A DNA stretch of 64,000 nucleotides from Acidovorax sp. 1608163 (GCF_003669015.1 NZ_CP033069.1:1057001-1121000), one strand, 5' to 3'; counted from the stretch's first letter, positions 1 through 8,654 are shown. Numbers and translations: made by a program. The notes: generated by a model from the sequence alone, not told the origin.

Positions 1-1465
1 CGCGGCGCATGAACAGGTCGGGGATCCAGTTGGCCGTGTTCATGTCGTGCGTGCGGCGGCGGTCGTCGCCGGTGTTCTTGCGCAGCTCCAGGAACTCTTC
101 GATGTCCAGATGCCAAGTTTCCAGATAGGTGCAGACGGCGCCCTTGCGCTTGCCGCCCTGGTTCACGGCCACGGCCGTATCGTTGACCACCTTGAGGAAC
201 GGCACCACGCCTTGGGACTCGCCGTTGGTGCCCTTGATGTGCGAGCCCAGGGCGCGCACGCGGGTCCAGTCGTTGCCCAGGCCGCCAGCAAACTTGGACA
301 GCAGGGCGTTTTCCTTGATGGATTCGTAGATGCCGTCCAGGTCGTCGGGCACCGTGGTCAGGTAGCAACTCGACAGCTGCGAGCGCAGCGTGCCGCTGTT
401 GAACAGTGTGGGCGTGCTGGACATGAAGTCGAAGCTGGAGAGCACTTCGTAGAACTCGATGGCACGGGCTTCCGGGTCTTTCTCATTGAGCGAGAGGCCC
501 ATGGCCACACGCATGAAGAAGGCTTGGGGCAACTCGATGCGGCTCTTGCGCACGTGCAGGAAGTAGCGGTCGTACAGTGTTTGCAGGCCCAGGTAGTCGA
601 ATTGCAGGTCGCGCTGGGGCTTCAGGGCTGTCGCCAGACGGGCCAGGTCGAATTTCAGCAGGCGTGCATCCAGCAGTTCGTTGTCCACGCCCTTTTGGAT
701 GAATTGGGGGAAATACTCGGCGTAGGCTGCGCCCATGTGGTCTTGCGTGACGTCCCGGCCCAGCACTTCGCGCACGATGGTGTGCAGCAGCAGGCGTGCG
801 GTGGCGTAGGTGTAGTCGGGGTCTTTCTCGATCAGGGTGCGGGCCGCCAAAATAGACGCCTTGTACACCTCGTCCATGGGCACTCCGTCATAGAGGTTGC
901 GCATGGTTTCTGCCACGATGGGGTCTGCCTTGATGTCTTTGCCCAGCCCAACGCAGGCCGATTCGATCAGGGACTGCAGGCGGTGCAGGTCCAGCGTGAC
1001 GCGCTGGCCGTTGTCCAGCACATGGAGTACAGGCACGGCGGGGGCATGTTGCTTGACCAGATTGGCGCGCTCTTGTGTGCGGCGCTCGCGGTACAGCACA
1101 TAGGCGCGGGCCACTTCGTGGTGGCCGCCGCGCATCAGGCCCAACTCGACTTGGTCTTGCACGTCTTCAATGTGGAATGTGCCGCCACCGGGGCGTGAGC
1201 GCATCAGCGCGCGGCTGACGCCCTGCGTCAAGGCGTCTACCACCTCGCGCACGCTGGCCGATGCTGCGCCCTGGGTGCCATGCACCGCCAAAAAGGCTTT
1301 CATCAGAGCGATGGCAATCTTGGGTGCTTCGAAGGGCACGACCGCGCCGTTGCGCCGAATGATCTGGTAGTGGCCTTGGGCGTTGGCTGCCGTGTTGGCG
1401 GCGTCGCCTGCGGCTTCTTCAGGGGTGGCGTGCGTGGTGGCGGGCGTGTTCAAAGCAGCTTGCAT
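1..1465 (-). CDS. nrdA: Ribonucleoside-diphosphate reductase, large (alpha) subunit, class Ia; partial at left edge
   Basis: Catalytic subunit that reduces ribonucleoside diphosphates to deoxyribonucleotides, working with the NrdB radical subunit. The frame runs off the left edge, so 488 codons from the start are present and the rest of the protein lies outside. After a short Ala/Thr-rich N-terminus comes an ATP-cone region (IIRRNGAVVPFEAPKIA). The catalytic barrel begins further on, with FNSGTLRSQLSSCYL carrying the first redox cysteine near residue 367, and LGNDWTRVRALGSHIKG. The ATG at 1465 has AGAGGA five bases upstream. The upstream region carries two NrdR boxes and a promoter, so it is probably repressed by NrdR when dNTP pools are high. 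nrdB would be expected downstream, beyond the window. Confidence 0.95.
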   Translation of the reverse strand, partial: MQAALNTPATTHATPEEAAGDAANTAANAQGHYQIIRRNGAVVPFEAPKIAIALMKAFLAVHGTQGAASASVREVVDALTQGVSRALMRSRPGGGTFHIEDVQDQVELGLMRGGHHEVARAYVLYRERRTQERANLVKQHAPAVPVLHVLDNGQRVTLDLHRLQSLIESACVGLGKDIKADPIVAETMRNLYDGVPMDEVYKASILAARTLIEKDPDYTYATARLLLHTIVREVLGRDVTQDHMGAAYAEYFPQFIQKGVDNELLDARLLKFDLARLATALKPQRDLQFDYLGLQTLYDRYFLHVRKSRIELPQAFFMRVAMGLSLNEKDPEARAIEFYEVLSSFDFMSSTPTLFNSGTLRSQLSSCYLTTVPDDLDGIYESIKENALLSKFAGGLGNDWTRVRALGSHIKGTNGESQGVVPFLKVVNDTAVAVNQGGKRKGAVCTYLETWHLDIEEFLELRKNTGDDRRRTHDMNTANWIPDLFMRR

Positions 1466-1558
1466 GGGTGTCCTCTTCTGTGGGCTGACTGGGGTGTGTG
1501 GGCAGCCGCTGGGGCTGCTGCAAAGGCGAGAGTGGTGCGCCAGCCTTTCGGCTGTCGC

Positions 1559-1606
1559 ACACTATATATGGTGTGTCGATTGTGTTCAAGACACTACCGG
1601 TAGTGT
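1559..1606 (-). promoter_or_regulatory. Tandem NrdR boxes upstream of nrdA
   Basis: Two 16-bp sites lie at 1559-1574 (ACACTATATATGGTGT) and 1591-1606 (ACACTACCGGTAGTGT, a perfect palindrome). Their starts are 32 bp apart, about three helical turns, which is the arrangement known for NrdR boxes (consensus acaCwAtATaTwGtgt). The first box is nearly perfect; the second departs from consensus only in its centre. The pair overlaps the nrdA promoter, consistent with repression of nrdA by NrdR. Confidence 0.88.
1561..1589 (-). promoter_or_regulatory. Probable sigma-70 promoter of nrdA
   Basis: On the minus strand TTGAAC (1589-1584) and TATAGT (1566-1561) are separated by 17 nt. The -10 lies inside the proximal NrdR box and the -35 lies between the two boxes, so bound NrdR would block RNA polymerase. 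The predicted leader is about 90 nt. Confidence 0.65.
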
Positions 1607-1814
1607 AATGCCTTGGGTGTTGGGTTTCTGGAAACCAGCTGTTTTGCACCCCTTCAGGGGTGGGTGCAGAGCGTGAAAACCCGCTGTGCCACACGGTTTG
1701 GAAGAGCAGACCTTGTGGTGGTGCGGGCTGTCGCGGTATTTGGCCCGCTGCGGCGCTCAGTGCTTGGTTTGTCTTTTTGGAAGGGGGGCGATCCTACCCT
1801 GAATCTGCCCCGAT

Positions 1815-1838
1815 TTTTAAACCTGAAAACAGGTCGGG
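1815..1838 (-). terminator. Possible terminator after ampD
   Basis: Immediately after the ampD stop the minus strand reads a stem ACCTG-TTTT-CAGGT, inside a weaker outer pairing CCCGA/TCGGG. The stem is short and the following tract is A-rich rather than T-rich, so the call is tentative. Confidence 0.35.
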
Positions 1839-1839
1839 T

Positions 1840-2439
1840 TTAGCGAGGGGTCACTTGACTGGGGAGTTCCAGGGTGCTTTGGGTCAGCAGCTCTGCCAGT
1901 TTGTGCCAATTGAATCCAGGCCCTGGGTCTTGCTTGCGCCCGGGGGCTACATGCTCATGCCCTGCCAGATATCGCAGAGGGTAACGTTCGGCCAAGGCAT
2001 GGCAAAGCGCTGCCAGGGTGAGGTACTGTGCGGATTCAAAGCGATGCCCCTCCAGTCCCTCCAGTTCAATGCCAATCGAGTCATCGTTGCAGTTGGTTCT
2101 GCCGCGATAGGCCGACTGGCCTGCATGCCACGCCCGTTGGTCGCAGTCCACAAATTGCCACAGGCGCCCGCTGCGCTCAATAAAGAAGTGGGCCGACACC
2201 TGCAATCCACGGATCTGCTGGAAATAGGGATGGGCCTCCCAGTCCAGGGTGTTGGTGAACAACTGTTGCACGGCCCCGGTGCCGTAGTGCCCGGGCGGGA
2301 GGCTGATGGAATGCACCACGACCAAGTCCACTGACTGCCTGGCGTCCGCAGGGCGGGGGCCGTGGTTGGGGGAAGGTAGTCGCATGGCATCGCGGTGCCA
2401 GCCACCGTCCCACAGGTCTGCCGATGGGGCTGCGGCCAT
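1840..2439 (-). CDS. ampD: 1,6-anhydro-N-acetylmuramyl-L-alanine amidase AmpD
   Basis: Zinc amidase that removes the peptide from anhydromuropeptides during peptidoglycan recycling in the cytoplasm. The 199-residue protein has the Amidase_2 fold. VVHSISLPPGHYGTG carries the first zinc His, SAHFFIERSG and AWHAGQS lie in the middle, and the C-terminal GHEHVAPGRKQDPG supplies the second zinc His and Asp. The chosen ATG at 2439 begins one base after the stop of pilR. An in-frame start 15 codons earlier would lie inside pilR and is less likely. It is the last gene of the ypjD-like/pilS/pilR operon. In beta-lactamase-carrying species loss of AmpD induces AmpC, but no ampC is seen here. Confidence 0.93.
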   Translation of the reverse strand: MAAAPSADLWDGGWHRDAMRLPSPNHGPRPADARQSVDLVVVHSISLPPGHYGTGAVQQLFTNTLDWEAHPYFQQIRGLQVSAHFFIERSGRLWQFVDCDQRAWHAGQSAYRGRTNCNDDSIGIELEGLEGHRFESAQYLTLAALCHALAERYPLRYLAGHEHVAPGRKQDPGPGFNWHKLAELLTQSTLELPSQVTPR

Positions 2440-2440
2440 G

Positions 2441-3943
2441 TCAGCCGATCTCGTCCAGAAAGTCCTGGTCGTTGGGCACCGCAATGTTCAGTCGGGCGAT
2501 GCGGTAGCGAATCTGGCGCAGGCTGATGCCGAGCCGCGCGGCCGTAGCGGTGCGGTTGAACCCGGATTCTTTCAGTGCCCGAACCAGAATGTCCCGCTCC
2601 TGCTGGTCGAGCCAGGCCTGCAAGTCGTTGGGCAAGGCGGGGCAATCTGCCGCCGAATGCGGCGTGCCGTGGGTGTGTTGGTCGGGCGTGGGCTCGGGGC
2701 GGGCTGAGGGTTGCGGCGGTGTGGCGTCGCCTTGCCACTCCACTTGCAATTCGTCCCCTTCGCTCAGCGCCACGGCGCGGTGCAACAGGTTTTCCAGCTC
2801 ACGCACATTGCCTGTCAGGGGGTGCGATGCGATGGCCTGCAAGGCCGCTTCGTTCAGTCGGGGCACGGGCATGCCGGACTCTTGGCTGATGCGCGCCAGC
2901 AAGGTGGTGCACAGGGCGGGCAAGTCCTCCCGGCGCTCACGCAGTGGCGGTATCACGATTTCGATCACATTCAGGCGGTAGTACAAGTCCTGGCGAAAGC
3001 GCCCGGTTTGGACATCGGCGGCCAAATCGCGGTGGGTGGCACTGACGATGCGCACATCCACTGTTTCCTCCTGGGTCGAACCCAGGGGGCGCACGCTGCG
3101 CTCCTGGATCGCGCGCAGCAGTTTCGACTGCATGGCCAGAGGCAGGTCGCCGATCTCATCCAGAAACAGTGTGCCGCCCCGTGCCGCCTGGAAGTAGCCG
3201 TCGCGGTCCTGGTTGGCGCCGGTGTACGACCCTTTGCGCGCGCCAAAGAACTCTGCTTCGAGCAGGTTTTCCGGGATGGCGCCGCAATTCACAGCGATGC
3301 AGGGACCGTCCGAGCGTTGGCTGCAGGCGTGCAAGGCCTGGGCCACCAGCTCCTTGCCGGTGCCTGATTCGCCGTGCACCAACACGGGGGCCATGCCGCG
3401 CGCTACCTTGGCGATGCGCTGCTTGACGTTGCGCATGGCTTCGGAGTCACCCACCATACGTGCCAGCGCTGCGGGCACGATCCCTGGCGCAGTGGCAGCC
3501 TGTTCGCCACCAGAGGCCGATGAGCGCTGGGTGGTGCCCGCACGGGGCGCTCGGGGGGCGGGTGTCGCGCCGGTGCCCTGCACGGCAGAGGCCACGACCG
3601 AGCGGAACTGCTTGAGATCGACCGGCTTGGTCAGGTAGTCAAACGCGCCCGACCGCAGGGCCTCCACCGCGTTCTCTGCCGACCCATAGGCGGTCATGAC
3701 CACACAGCGTTCGCGGCGTTGCTGGTCGCGCAGGTCTTGCAGGATCTCCATGCCAAAGCCGTCAGGCAGGCGCATGTCGGTGATCACCACATCAAAGGGG
3801 CGGCCCTTGAGCTGTTCACGGGCTTCTTGCACGGTCGAGGCGGTCTCGACGCGGTAGCCCTCGCGCAGCAAGGTCAACTCGTACAGGGTGCGCAGGTCGG
3901 GCTCGTCATCAATGACCAAAATGGAGGCAGCGGTGGCGTTCAT
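2441..3943 (-). CDS. pilR: Sigma-54-dependent response regulator PilR (type IV pilus)
   Basis: NtrC-family activator of 500 residues, partner of the PilS kinase encoded just upstream. It has an N-terminal receiver domain with phospho-acceptor Asp56 (VVITDMRLPDG) and Lys near 107. A central AAA+ domain has Walker A GESGTGKE at 191-198 and the sigma-54 contact loop in the form GSYTGA instead of the usual GAFTGA. The C-terminus is a Fis-type helix-turn-helix (RTATAARLGISLRQIRYRI). The frame is open further upstream, but ATG 3943 begins the conserved receiver. In known systems PilR activates the major pilin gene from a sigma-54 promoter; that gene is not in this window. Confidence 0.93.
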   Translation of the reverse strand: MNATAASILVIDDEPDLRTLYELTLLREGYRVETASTVQEAREQLKGRPFDVVITDMRLPDGFGMEILQDLRDQQRRERCVVMTAYGSAENAVEALRSGAFDYLTKPVDLKQFRSVVASAVQGTGATPAPRAPRAGTTQRSSASGGEQAATAPGIVPAALARMVGDSEAMRNVKQRIAKVARGMAPVLVHGESGTGKELVAQALHACSQRSDGPCIAVNCGAIPENLLEAEFFGARKGSYTGANQDRDGYFQAARGGTLFLDEIGDLPLAMQSKLLRAIQERSVRPLGSTQEETVDVRIVSATHRDLAADVQTGRFRQDLYYRLNVIEIVIPPLRERREDLPALCTTLLARISQESGMPVPRLNEAALQAIASHPLTGNVRELENLLHRAVALSEGDELQVEWQGDATPPQPSARPEPTPDQHTHGTPHSAADCPALPNDLQAWLDQQERDILVRALKESGFNRTATAARLGISLRQIRYRIARLNIAVPNDQDFLDEIG

Positions 3944-3948
3944 GGTTC

Positions 3949-5652
3949 TCAGATCACGATGGAGTCGAATAGCGTGGCGGCTTCTTGGGGGCGTGTGGTG
4001 CGCCTGAACGCCACGGTGAAGGCATTGCCGCCGGTGTTGCCACGCGCGGTGGTACGGTGGGTGCGCTGGTAGCTGATGGAGGCGCCGTGCCTTTGGCACA
4101 GTTCGCGGCATATATAGAGGCCCAGGCCGCTGGAGCGGCTCTCTGAGGAGAAAAAGGGCTCGAACAGGTGGCGCTCCACAGATTTGTCCATGGGGGCACC
4201 GTCGCTCCAGACCTGCAGCGTGATCTGGCCTGTGACGCTGGTGCGGGTTTGCACTTGCAACGAGTCTTCATGGGGCCCCATGTAGCGCAAGGCGTTGTCC
4301 AGCAGGTTGACCAGTACCCGGCGCAGGTGCTCGGTATCAAACTCTACGTGCAGCATCGGCGCATTCAGCAGGATTTGCCCTTGGCGCTTGGCGGGGTCCT
4401 GGGCGCACCAGTCACTCCACACCTGGGCCACGCTGGCATCCAGTGCCAGCGTGGAGGCCGGCGCATGGCTGATCTGGTGTTGCACGCGGGCAATGTCCAG
4501 CACCTCCTCGGCAATGCGTGCCAGTCGGTCGGCGTTTTGCTGCACCATTTGTGCCAGTCGTTTTTGACCAGGGTCTTGCAGGTCTTCTTCCAGCAGCGCG
4601 TTGGCTTGGACGATGGCGGCCAGCGGATTGCGGATTTCATGCGCCACGGCAGCAGACATGCGGCCCATGGCGGCCAACTTTTCGGTGCGCAGGCGCGCCT
4701 CCAGTTCCCGCAGGTCATGCAAGAACATCACGCACAGGCGCTCTCCACGGCTTTGCGGGTCGGCGTGGGTGGATGTCATCCAGGTGCGTGCATGCAGCCC
4801 GGTGGGACTTTCGCCAGGGTGCAGCAATGCGACGTCGGCCGTTTGGGGGGCTTCCTGGTCAAACGTGCGGTGTGCCAGGTCCACCAGGGGCTGCCAGCCT
4901 TCGCACCGGCCCAGGGAAAAAGGCAGCTGGGTGTGCTGGCTCTCCCCCAGCAGGCCCTGAGCGGCCGGGTTGGCCATGCGGACCACGTCGCTTTCGTCCA
5001 CCACCAGCACGCCGTCGCTCAAATGTTCGATCACCAGGGCACTCACCTGCGTCTGCACCTGCGCTGCCATCCTGTTGCGCTGGGCGACTTCCTGCTCGCC
5101 CACCAGCCGGGTGGCCAGTTGGTGCACCAAGTAAGTCACCACAAAATACCCGGTGCCCGTCAGCGCGCTTTGCAGGTAGCGCTGGGTGTCGTCGCTCAGC
5201 GATTGGGTGCTGCTCCACCAGGCCCACAGCAACAGCAGCAGCGTCACGGCGGCGGTGGTGCCCAGCGCCAGGGTCAGGGTGCCCAGTACGGCGGCCATCA
5301 GGATGGGCAGGCCGAACAAGGGGGTGAAATTCATGGCGCCCGTGTGCAAGAGCTGCAGGGCGCTGACCACGGCAATGTCCACGCCGATGGAGGGAAGCCA
5401 CTGCACGCCGGTGCCCGCAGCAGGGGGGGCATGGCGCCCCAGAATGCGTAGCAGCACGGCGGCGCACAGGTAGGCCCCGCATACGGTCATCAAGACGGGG
5501 TCGCTGACTTGGTTGAACCACTGCCCCAGGATCTGCAGCACCAGCAGTGCCACGGCAATCATCACCCGTCCTGTGAGAAAGCCGCGCCACAGGCGCACAA
5601 AGGGCGCGTCCGCAGTGTTCAGCCGGGCGTCGGCCAACAGCGCTTCTTTCAT
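3949..5652 (-). CDS. pilS: Sensor histidine kinase PilS (type IV pilus)
   Basis: Membrane histidine kinase of 567 residues that phosphorylates PilR. The N-terminal 180 residues hold about six hydrophobic segments (roughly 28-45, 52-72, 88-104, 108-132, 134-148, 163-180). A PAS-like region (IEHLSDGVLVVDESDVVRMANPA, split across residues 208-230) follows. Then come a HisKA domain with His338 in AVAHEIRNPLAAI and an HATPase domain with N-box LVNLLDNALRY and G-box SSGLGLYICREL. Only five bases separate it from pilR, and its start overlaps the stop of the upstream small gene by four bases. This overlap indicates one transcript with tight translational coupling. Confidence 0.93.
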   Translation of the reverse strand: MKEALLADARLNTADAPFVRLWRGFLTGRVMIAVALLVLQILGQWFNQVSDPVLMTVCGAYLCAAVLLRILGRHAPPAAGTGVQWLPSIGVDIAVVSALQLLHTGAMNFTPLFGLPILMAAVLGTLTLALGTTAAVTLLLLLWAWWSSTQSLSDDTQRYLQSALTGTGYFVVTYLVHQLATRLVGEQEVAQRNRMAAQVQTQVSALVIEHLSDGVLVVDESDVVRMANPAAQGLLGESQHTQLPFSLGRCEGWQPLVDLAHRTFDQEAPQTADVALLHPGESPTGLHARTWMTSTHADPQSRGERLCVMFLHDLRELEARLRTEKLAAMGRMSAAVAHEIRNPLAAIVQANALLEEDLQDPGQKRLAQMVQQNADRLARIAEEVLDIARVQHQISHAPASTLALDASVAQVWSDWCAQDPAKRQGQILLNAPMLHVEFDTEHLRRVLVNLLDNALRYMGPHEDSLQVQTRTSVTGQITLQVWSDGAPMDKSVERHLFEPFFSSESRSSGLGLYICRELCQRHGASISYQRTHRTTARGNTGGNAFTVAFRRTTRPQEAATLFDSIVI

Positions 5653-5882
5653 GGGCGCAGCGCTGGGCCAGCGCGCAGGTGCTCAGCGCTGCAATAGGCC
5701 ACGCCACGTTGCACAACCGCATCGCTGTAGGGCAGGTGCAGGCCGCAATGGGCGCAGGCCACCATGTCCTGGGGTTTGGGGGGGGCTGCGGGTGGGGTGC
5801 GTGCTGGCTGGGCGGGCTCACGCTTGCTGCGCCATACGCCCACGGCAATCACCAGCACGATGAGCAGGACCAGGTATTTCAT
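5649..5882 (-). CDS. Small membrane-anchored protein with a cysteine pair motif (PP0621-like)
   Basis: A 77-residue protein with an N-terminal membrane helix (MKYLVLLIVLVIAVGVW), a Pro/Ala-rich linker, and a short C-terminal domain with ACAHCGLHLPYSDAV and a later AYCSAEH. The cysteines and histidines look like a small metal-binding ribbon. Similar proteins, often called PP0621 family, occur next to pilS in beta- and gamma-proteobacteria. Function is not established. It overlaps the upstream ypjD-like gene and the downstream pilS by four bases each, so it is co-translated with them. Confidence 0.8.
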   Translation of the reverse strand: MKYLVLLIVLVIAVGVWRSKREPAQPARTPPAAPPKPQDMVACAHCGLHLPYSDAVVQRGVAYCSAEHLRAGPALRP

Positions 5883-6676
5883 ACGCTGCGGCCCAGCACG
5901 ACTTCCATCACGAAACGCGAGCCCACGTACGCCAGCATCAGCAATGCAGCGCCTGCGTACAGCACCCGCACGGCATTGCGCCCGCGCCAGCCAAAGCGTG
6001 CGCGGCCCAGCAGCAAGGTGGCAAATGTGAGCCACGAGAGCATCGAGAAAACGGCCTTGTGGTCCCAGCGCCAAGCGCGGCCGTACAGGGTTTCGCTGAA
6101 CAGCCAGCCCGCCAGCAAGGTGGCGCTGAGCAGCACAAAACCGGCCGTCACAAAGCGAAAGGTCAGCCGCTCCAGCGTCAACAGAGGAATGCCACTGTGC
6201 GGGTCTTCGGCCTGGCGGATGTGGCGTTCTGCACGGGTCATGAGCCAGGCGTGCACCACGGCAGCGGCAAACAGGCCATAGCAGGCAATGCCCAAGGCCA
6301 GGTGCAGCGGCAGCCAGGCAGATGCCGCCACATGCAGCGGCTGCCCAGGAAACGCCAGAGCCAGCACGATGGTGGCGGCGCCCAGGGCGGCCAGCACCCA
6401 GCGTGCCTGCATCTGGGGAAAGAGCTGCCGCTCGACGGCATACACCGTCAATACCAGCCAGGCCGTCATCGACAAGGCCGGGGCAAAACCGAAGCGGGGC
6501 GCATCACCCCACAGCCCCCAGACCAGCAGGGCACCGTGCAACACCCATGCCACCAGCAGAGCGTTGCGTGTGGCGGTGGCGCCCAACCGGGCGGCGGCTG
6601 CGGCAGGTGCGGCGTATGCCAAGGCTGCGGCAAGGGCCAGCAACCAGCTGACGGGGGAAGCACTGGGTAAAATCAT
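5879..6676 (-). CDS. CcsA/YpjD-family inner membrane protein (cytochrome c assembly domain)
   Basis: A 265-residue integral membrane protein with about eight hydrophobic segments. It carries the WDHK-containing segment (GRAWRWDHKAVFSML) of the CcsA/HemX/YpjD family, in which Trp and His residues contact haem in the cytochrome c assembly proteins. The YpjD subgroup usually sits upstream of pilS or next to ffh rather than with ccs genes, as here. Its exact role is unknown. It is the first gene of the pilS/pilR operon and is divergent from ffh, 106 bases away. Confidence 0.82.
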   Translation of the reverse strand: MILPSASPVSWLLALAAALAYAAPAAAAARLGATATRNALLVAWVLHGALLVWGLWGDAPRFGFAPALSMTAWLVLTVYAVERQLFPQMQARWVLAALGAATIVLALAFPGQPLHVAASAWLPLHLALGIACYGLFAAAVVHAWLMTRAERHIRQAEDPHSGIPLLTLERLTFRFVTAGFVLLSATLLAGWLFSETLYGRAWRWDHKAVFSMLSWLTFATLLLGRARFGWRGRNAVRVLYAGAALLMLAYVGSRFVMEVVLGRSV

Positions 6677-6782
6677 GGGTCACAGTTTAGCCTTTCGCCC
6701 GCTGCCAGCGCTTTGGCAAACCTGCCCACATTTGACCTGTGTGCGGGTAACGGGTAACCCTGGAACCTTTCCAAAATCTCCT

Positions 6783-8165
6783 ATGGCCTCCGCACTTACC
6801 GACAAACTCACGCGACTCGTCAAGGAGATGCGTGGCCAGGCCCGCATCACCGAATCCAACGTGCAGGACATGCTGCGCGAAGTGCGCATGGCGCTGCTGG
6901 AGGCCGATGTGGCCTTGCCGGTGGTGCGCGACTTCATCGCCCGCGTCAAGGAAAAAGCCCTGGGCCAGGAGGTGCTGGGCTCGCTCAAGCCCGGACAGAC
7001 GCTGGTGAGCATCGTCAACCAGGAGCTGGCCGCCACCATGGGCGAGGGCGTGGCCGACATCAACCTGGCCGCGCAGCCCCCGGCCATCATCCTGATGGCG
7101 GGCCTGCAAGGTGCGGGTAAAACGACCACCACCGCCAAGCTGGCCAAGCACCTGATCGAGCGGCGCAAGAAGAAGGTGCTGACGGTGTCGGGCGACGTGT
7201 ACCGCCCCGCCGCCATCGAGCAGCTCAAGACCGTGACTGCGCAAGCCGGTGCCGAGTGGTTCCCCAGCACCCCGGACCAAAAGCCGCTGGACATCGCCCG
7301 CGCGGCGCTGGACTATGCCAAGAAGCACTACTTTGACGTGCTGCTGGTGGACACGGCCGGGCGCTTGGCCATTGACGAAGCCTTGATGAAAGAAATCAAG
7401 GACCTGCATGCCGCCCTCAACCCGGTGGAAACACTGTTTGTGGTGGACGCCATGCAGGGCCAGGATGCGATCAACACCGCCAAGGCCTTCAAGGAAGCCC
7501 TGCCGCTCACCGGCATTGTGCTGACCAAGCTTGATGGCGACTCGCGCGGTGGTGCCGCGCTGTCGGTGCGCCAGATCACGGGGGCGCCTATCAAGTTTGC
7601 AGGTGTCTCTGAAAAGATCGACGGCCTGGAGGTGTTTGACGCCGAGCGCCATGCGGGCCGCATCCTGGGCATGGGCGACATCGTGGCGCTGGTGGAGCAG
7701 GTCACGGCCGGGGTGGACATCGAGGCCGCCCAAAAGCTGGCCGCCAAGGTCAAGAGCGGTGACGGCTTTGACCTCAACGACTTCCTCTCGCAAATCCAGC
7801 AGATGAAGCAGATGGGCGGGCTCTCCAGCCTGATGGACAAGCTGCCGTCTCAGCTCACCGCCAAGGCCGGCTCCATCGATATGGACAAAGCCGAGAAAGA
7901 CATCAAGCGCAAGGAAGGCATCATCCAGAGCATGACCCCGCTGGAGCGCCGCAAGCCCGATCTCATCAAGGCCACCCGCAAAAAGCGCATTGCCAACGGC
8001 GCCGGTGTGCATGTGCAAGAGGTCAACCGCCTGCTCAAGGAGTTTGAGCAGATGCAGGACATGATGAAGAAGATGAAAGGCGGCGGCCTGATGAAGATGA
8101 TGAAGCGCATGGGCGGCATGAAAGGCCTGGGCGGCATGCCCAAGATGCCGTTTGGTGGCTCCTGA
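6783..8165 (+). CDS. ffh: Signal recognition particle protein Ffh
   Basis: SRP54-type GTPase of 460 residues that, with 4.5S RNA, delivers nascent membrane proteins to FtsY and SecYEG. It has an N-terminal helical bundle, then a G domain with GLQGAGKTTTTAKLA at 107-121, the VDTAGR motif, TKLDGDSRGGAAL, and a methionine-rich C-terminal M domain ending in tandem Met/Lys/Gly segments that bind signal peptides and RNA. The ATG at 6783 begins MASALTDKL, the usual Ffh start. An unrelated upstream in-frame extension is rejected. Confidence 0.97.
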   Translation: MASALTDKLTRLVKEMRGQARITESNVQDMLREVRMALLEADVALPVVRDFIARVKEKALGQEVLGSLKPGQTLVSIVNQELAATMGEGVADINLAAQPPAIILMAGLQGAGKTTTTAKLAKHLIERRKKKVLTVSGDVYRPAAIEQLKTVTAQAGAEWFPSTPDQKPLDIARAALDYAKKHYFDVLLVDTAGRLAIDEALMKEIKDLHAALNPVETLFVVDAMQGQDAINTAKAFKEALPLTGIVLTKLDGDSRGGAALSVRQITGAPIKFAGVSEKIDGLEVFDAERHAGRILGMGDIVALVEQVTAGVDIEAAQKLAAKVKSGDGFDLNDFLSQIQQMKQMGGLSSLMDKLPSQLTAKAGSIDMDKAEKDIKRKEGIIQSMTPLERRKPDLIKATRKKRIANGAGVHVQEVNRLLKEFEQMQDMMKKMKGGGLMKMMKRMGGMKGLGGMPKMPFGGS

Positions 8166-8184
8166 GGTGTTGGGTGCTATTTAA

Positions 8185-8226
8185 TTGATAGCTGCTGACG
8201 CTTATGCATAAAGCGTTAGGCGCCAA
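8185..8226. repeat. Degenerate copy of the dispersed TAGCTGCTAGCGCTTA palindrome
   Basis: After ffh the sequence TTGATAGCTGCTGACGCTTA is followed by AAGCGTTAGGCGCC. It is an imperfect inverted repeat resembling the perfect copies at 10478 and 26007. It lies just before the ffh terminator. Confidence 0.65.
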
Positions 8227-8230
8227 AAGG

Positions 8231-8265
8231 AACGCGACTCTTGCAAAAGGGCCGCGTTTTTTTTT
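8231..8265 (+). terminator. Intrinsic terminator of ffh
   Basis: AACGCG (8231-8236) pairs with CGCGTT (8253-8258), followed by an uninterrupted run of T. It sits about 65 bases after the ffh stop and before the convergent gene ending at 8289. Confidence 0.75.
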
Positions 8266-8288
8266 GGCAAGGCCCTTTGACGCGGTTG

Positions 8289-8654
8289 TCAGTGGGATGA
8301 GGGATTGGTATCGCCGCTGCTGGGCAATGGCAGTTCGGGGCAGGGCCAGTTCAGCAGTTCTGCCAGGCGGGTCGTGATCCAGGTGGCCTCGGCCACCGAC
8401 ACGCCCGACTCGGCCGTGCACAGCCCCGCATGGATGCGCAGCAGGATCTCTGTTTCGGACGGGGCCTGCACGTGGTACAGCGTTTGCGCGTGCTCCACCA
8501 GATGCCCCGACAGGTCTTCACACAGCTCGTAGCGGGCGCGAACGATGGAAACGGGTTCGCGCAGGCGCTGGCGGTGGTCGGCGTACACCGCCATGAACGA
8601 GGGCGGAACGTGGATCTGGTTGTCGTCTTCGAGCATGGCCAGATTGTGGCCCAC
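8289..8654 (-). CDS. Conserved hypothetical protein
   Basis: A 121-residue soluble acidic protein. I cannot assign a named family. Visible features are an N-terminal IHVPPSFMAVYADHRQRLR segment, a helical middle (YELCEDLSGHLVEHAQTLYH) and a C-terminal helical part (ATWITTRLAELLNWP). The GTG at 8654 follows directly on the stop codon of the upstream gene, suggesting translational coupling. An ATG at 8636 (MLEDDNQIH) is an equally good start. It converges on ffh. Confidence 0.7.
   Translation of the reverse strand: MGHNLAMLEDDNQIHVPPSFMAVYADHRQRLREPVSIVRARYELCEDLSGHLVEHAQTLYHVQAPSETEILLRIHAGLCTAESGVSVAEATWITTRLAELLNWPCPELPLPSSGDTNPSSH

Larger units (their letters stand above)
1466..1839. other. 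Intergenic region between nrdA and ampD
   Basis: This 374-base region contains no convincing gene. The half near nrdA holds the nrdA promoter, the NrdR boxes and a small hairpin (CAGCC/GGCTG, 1541-1554) at the expected start of the leader. Further away is a GC hairpin (TGCACCC...GGGTGCA, about 1644-1667), and next to ampD a possible ampD terminator. Confidence 0.6.

Noticed and set aside
47..1198. 383-codon plus-strand frame at the left edge
   Set aside because: Antisense to nrdA, whose translation is unmistakable on the minus strand.
6732..6760. TTGACC-N17-TAACCC as the ffh promoter
   Set aside because: The -35 is good and the spacing right, but the -10 matches too poorly to list as a feature.
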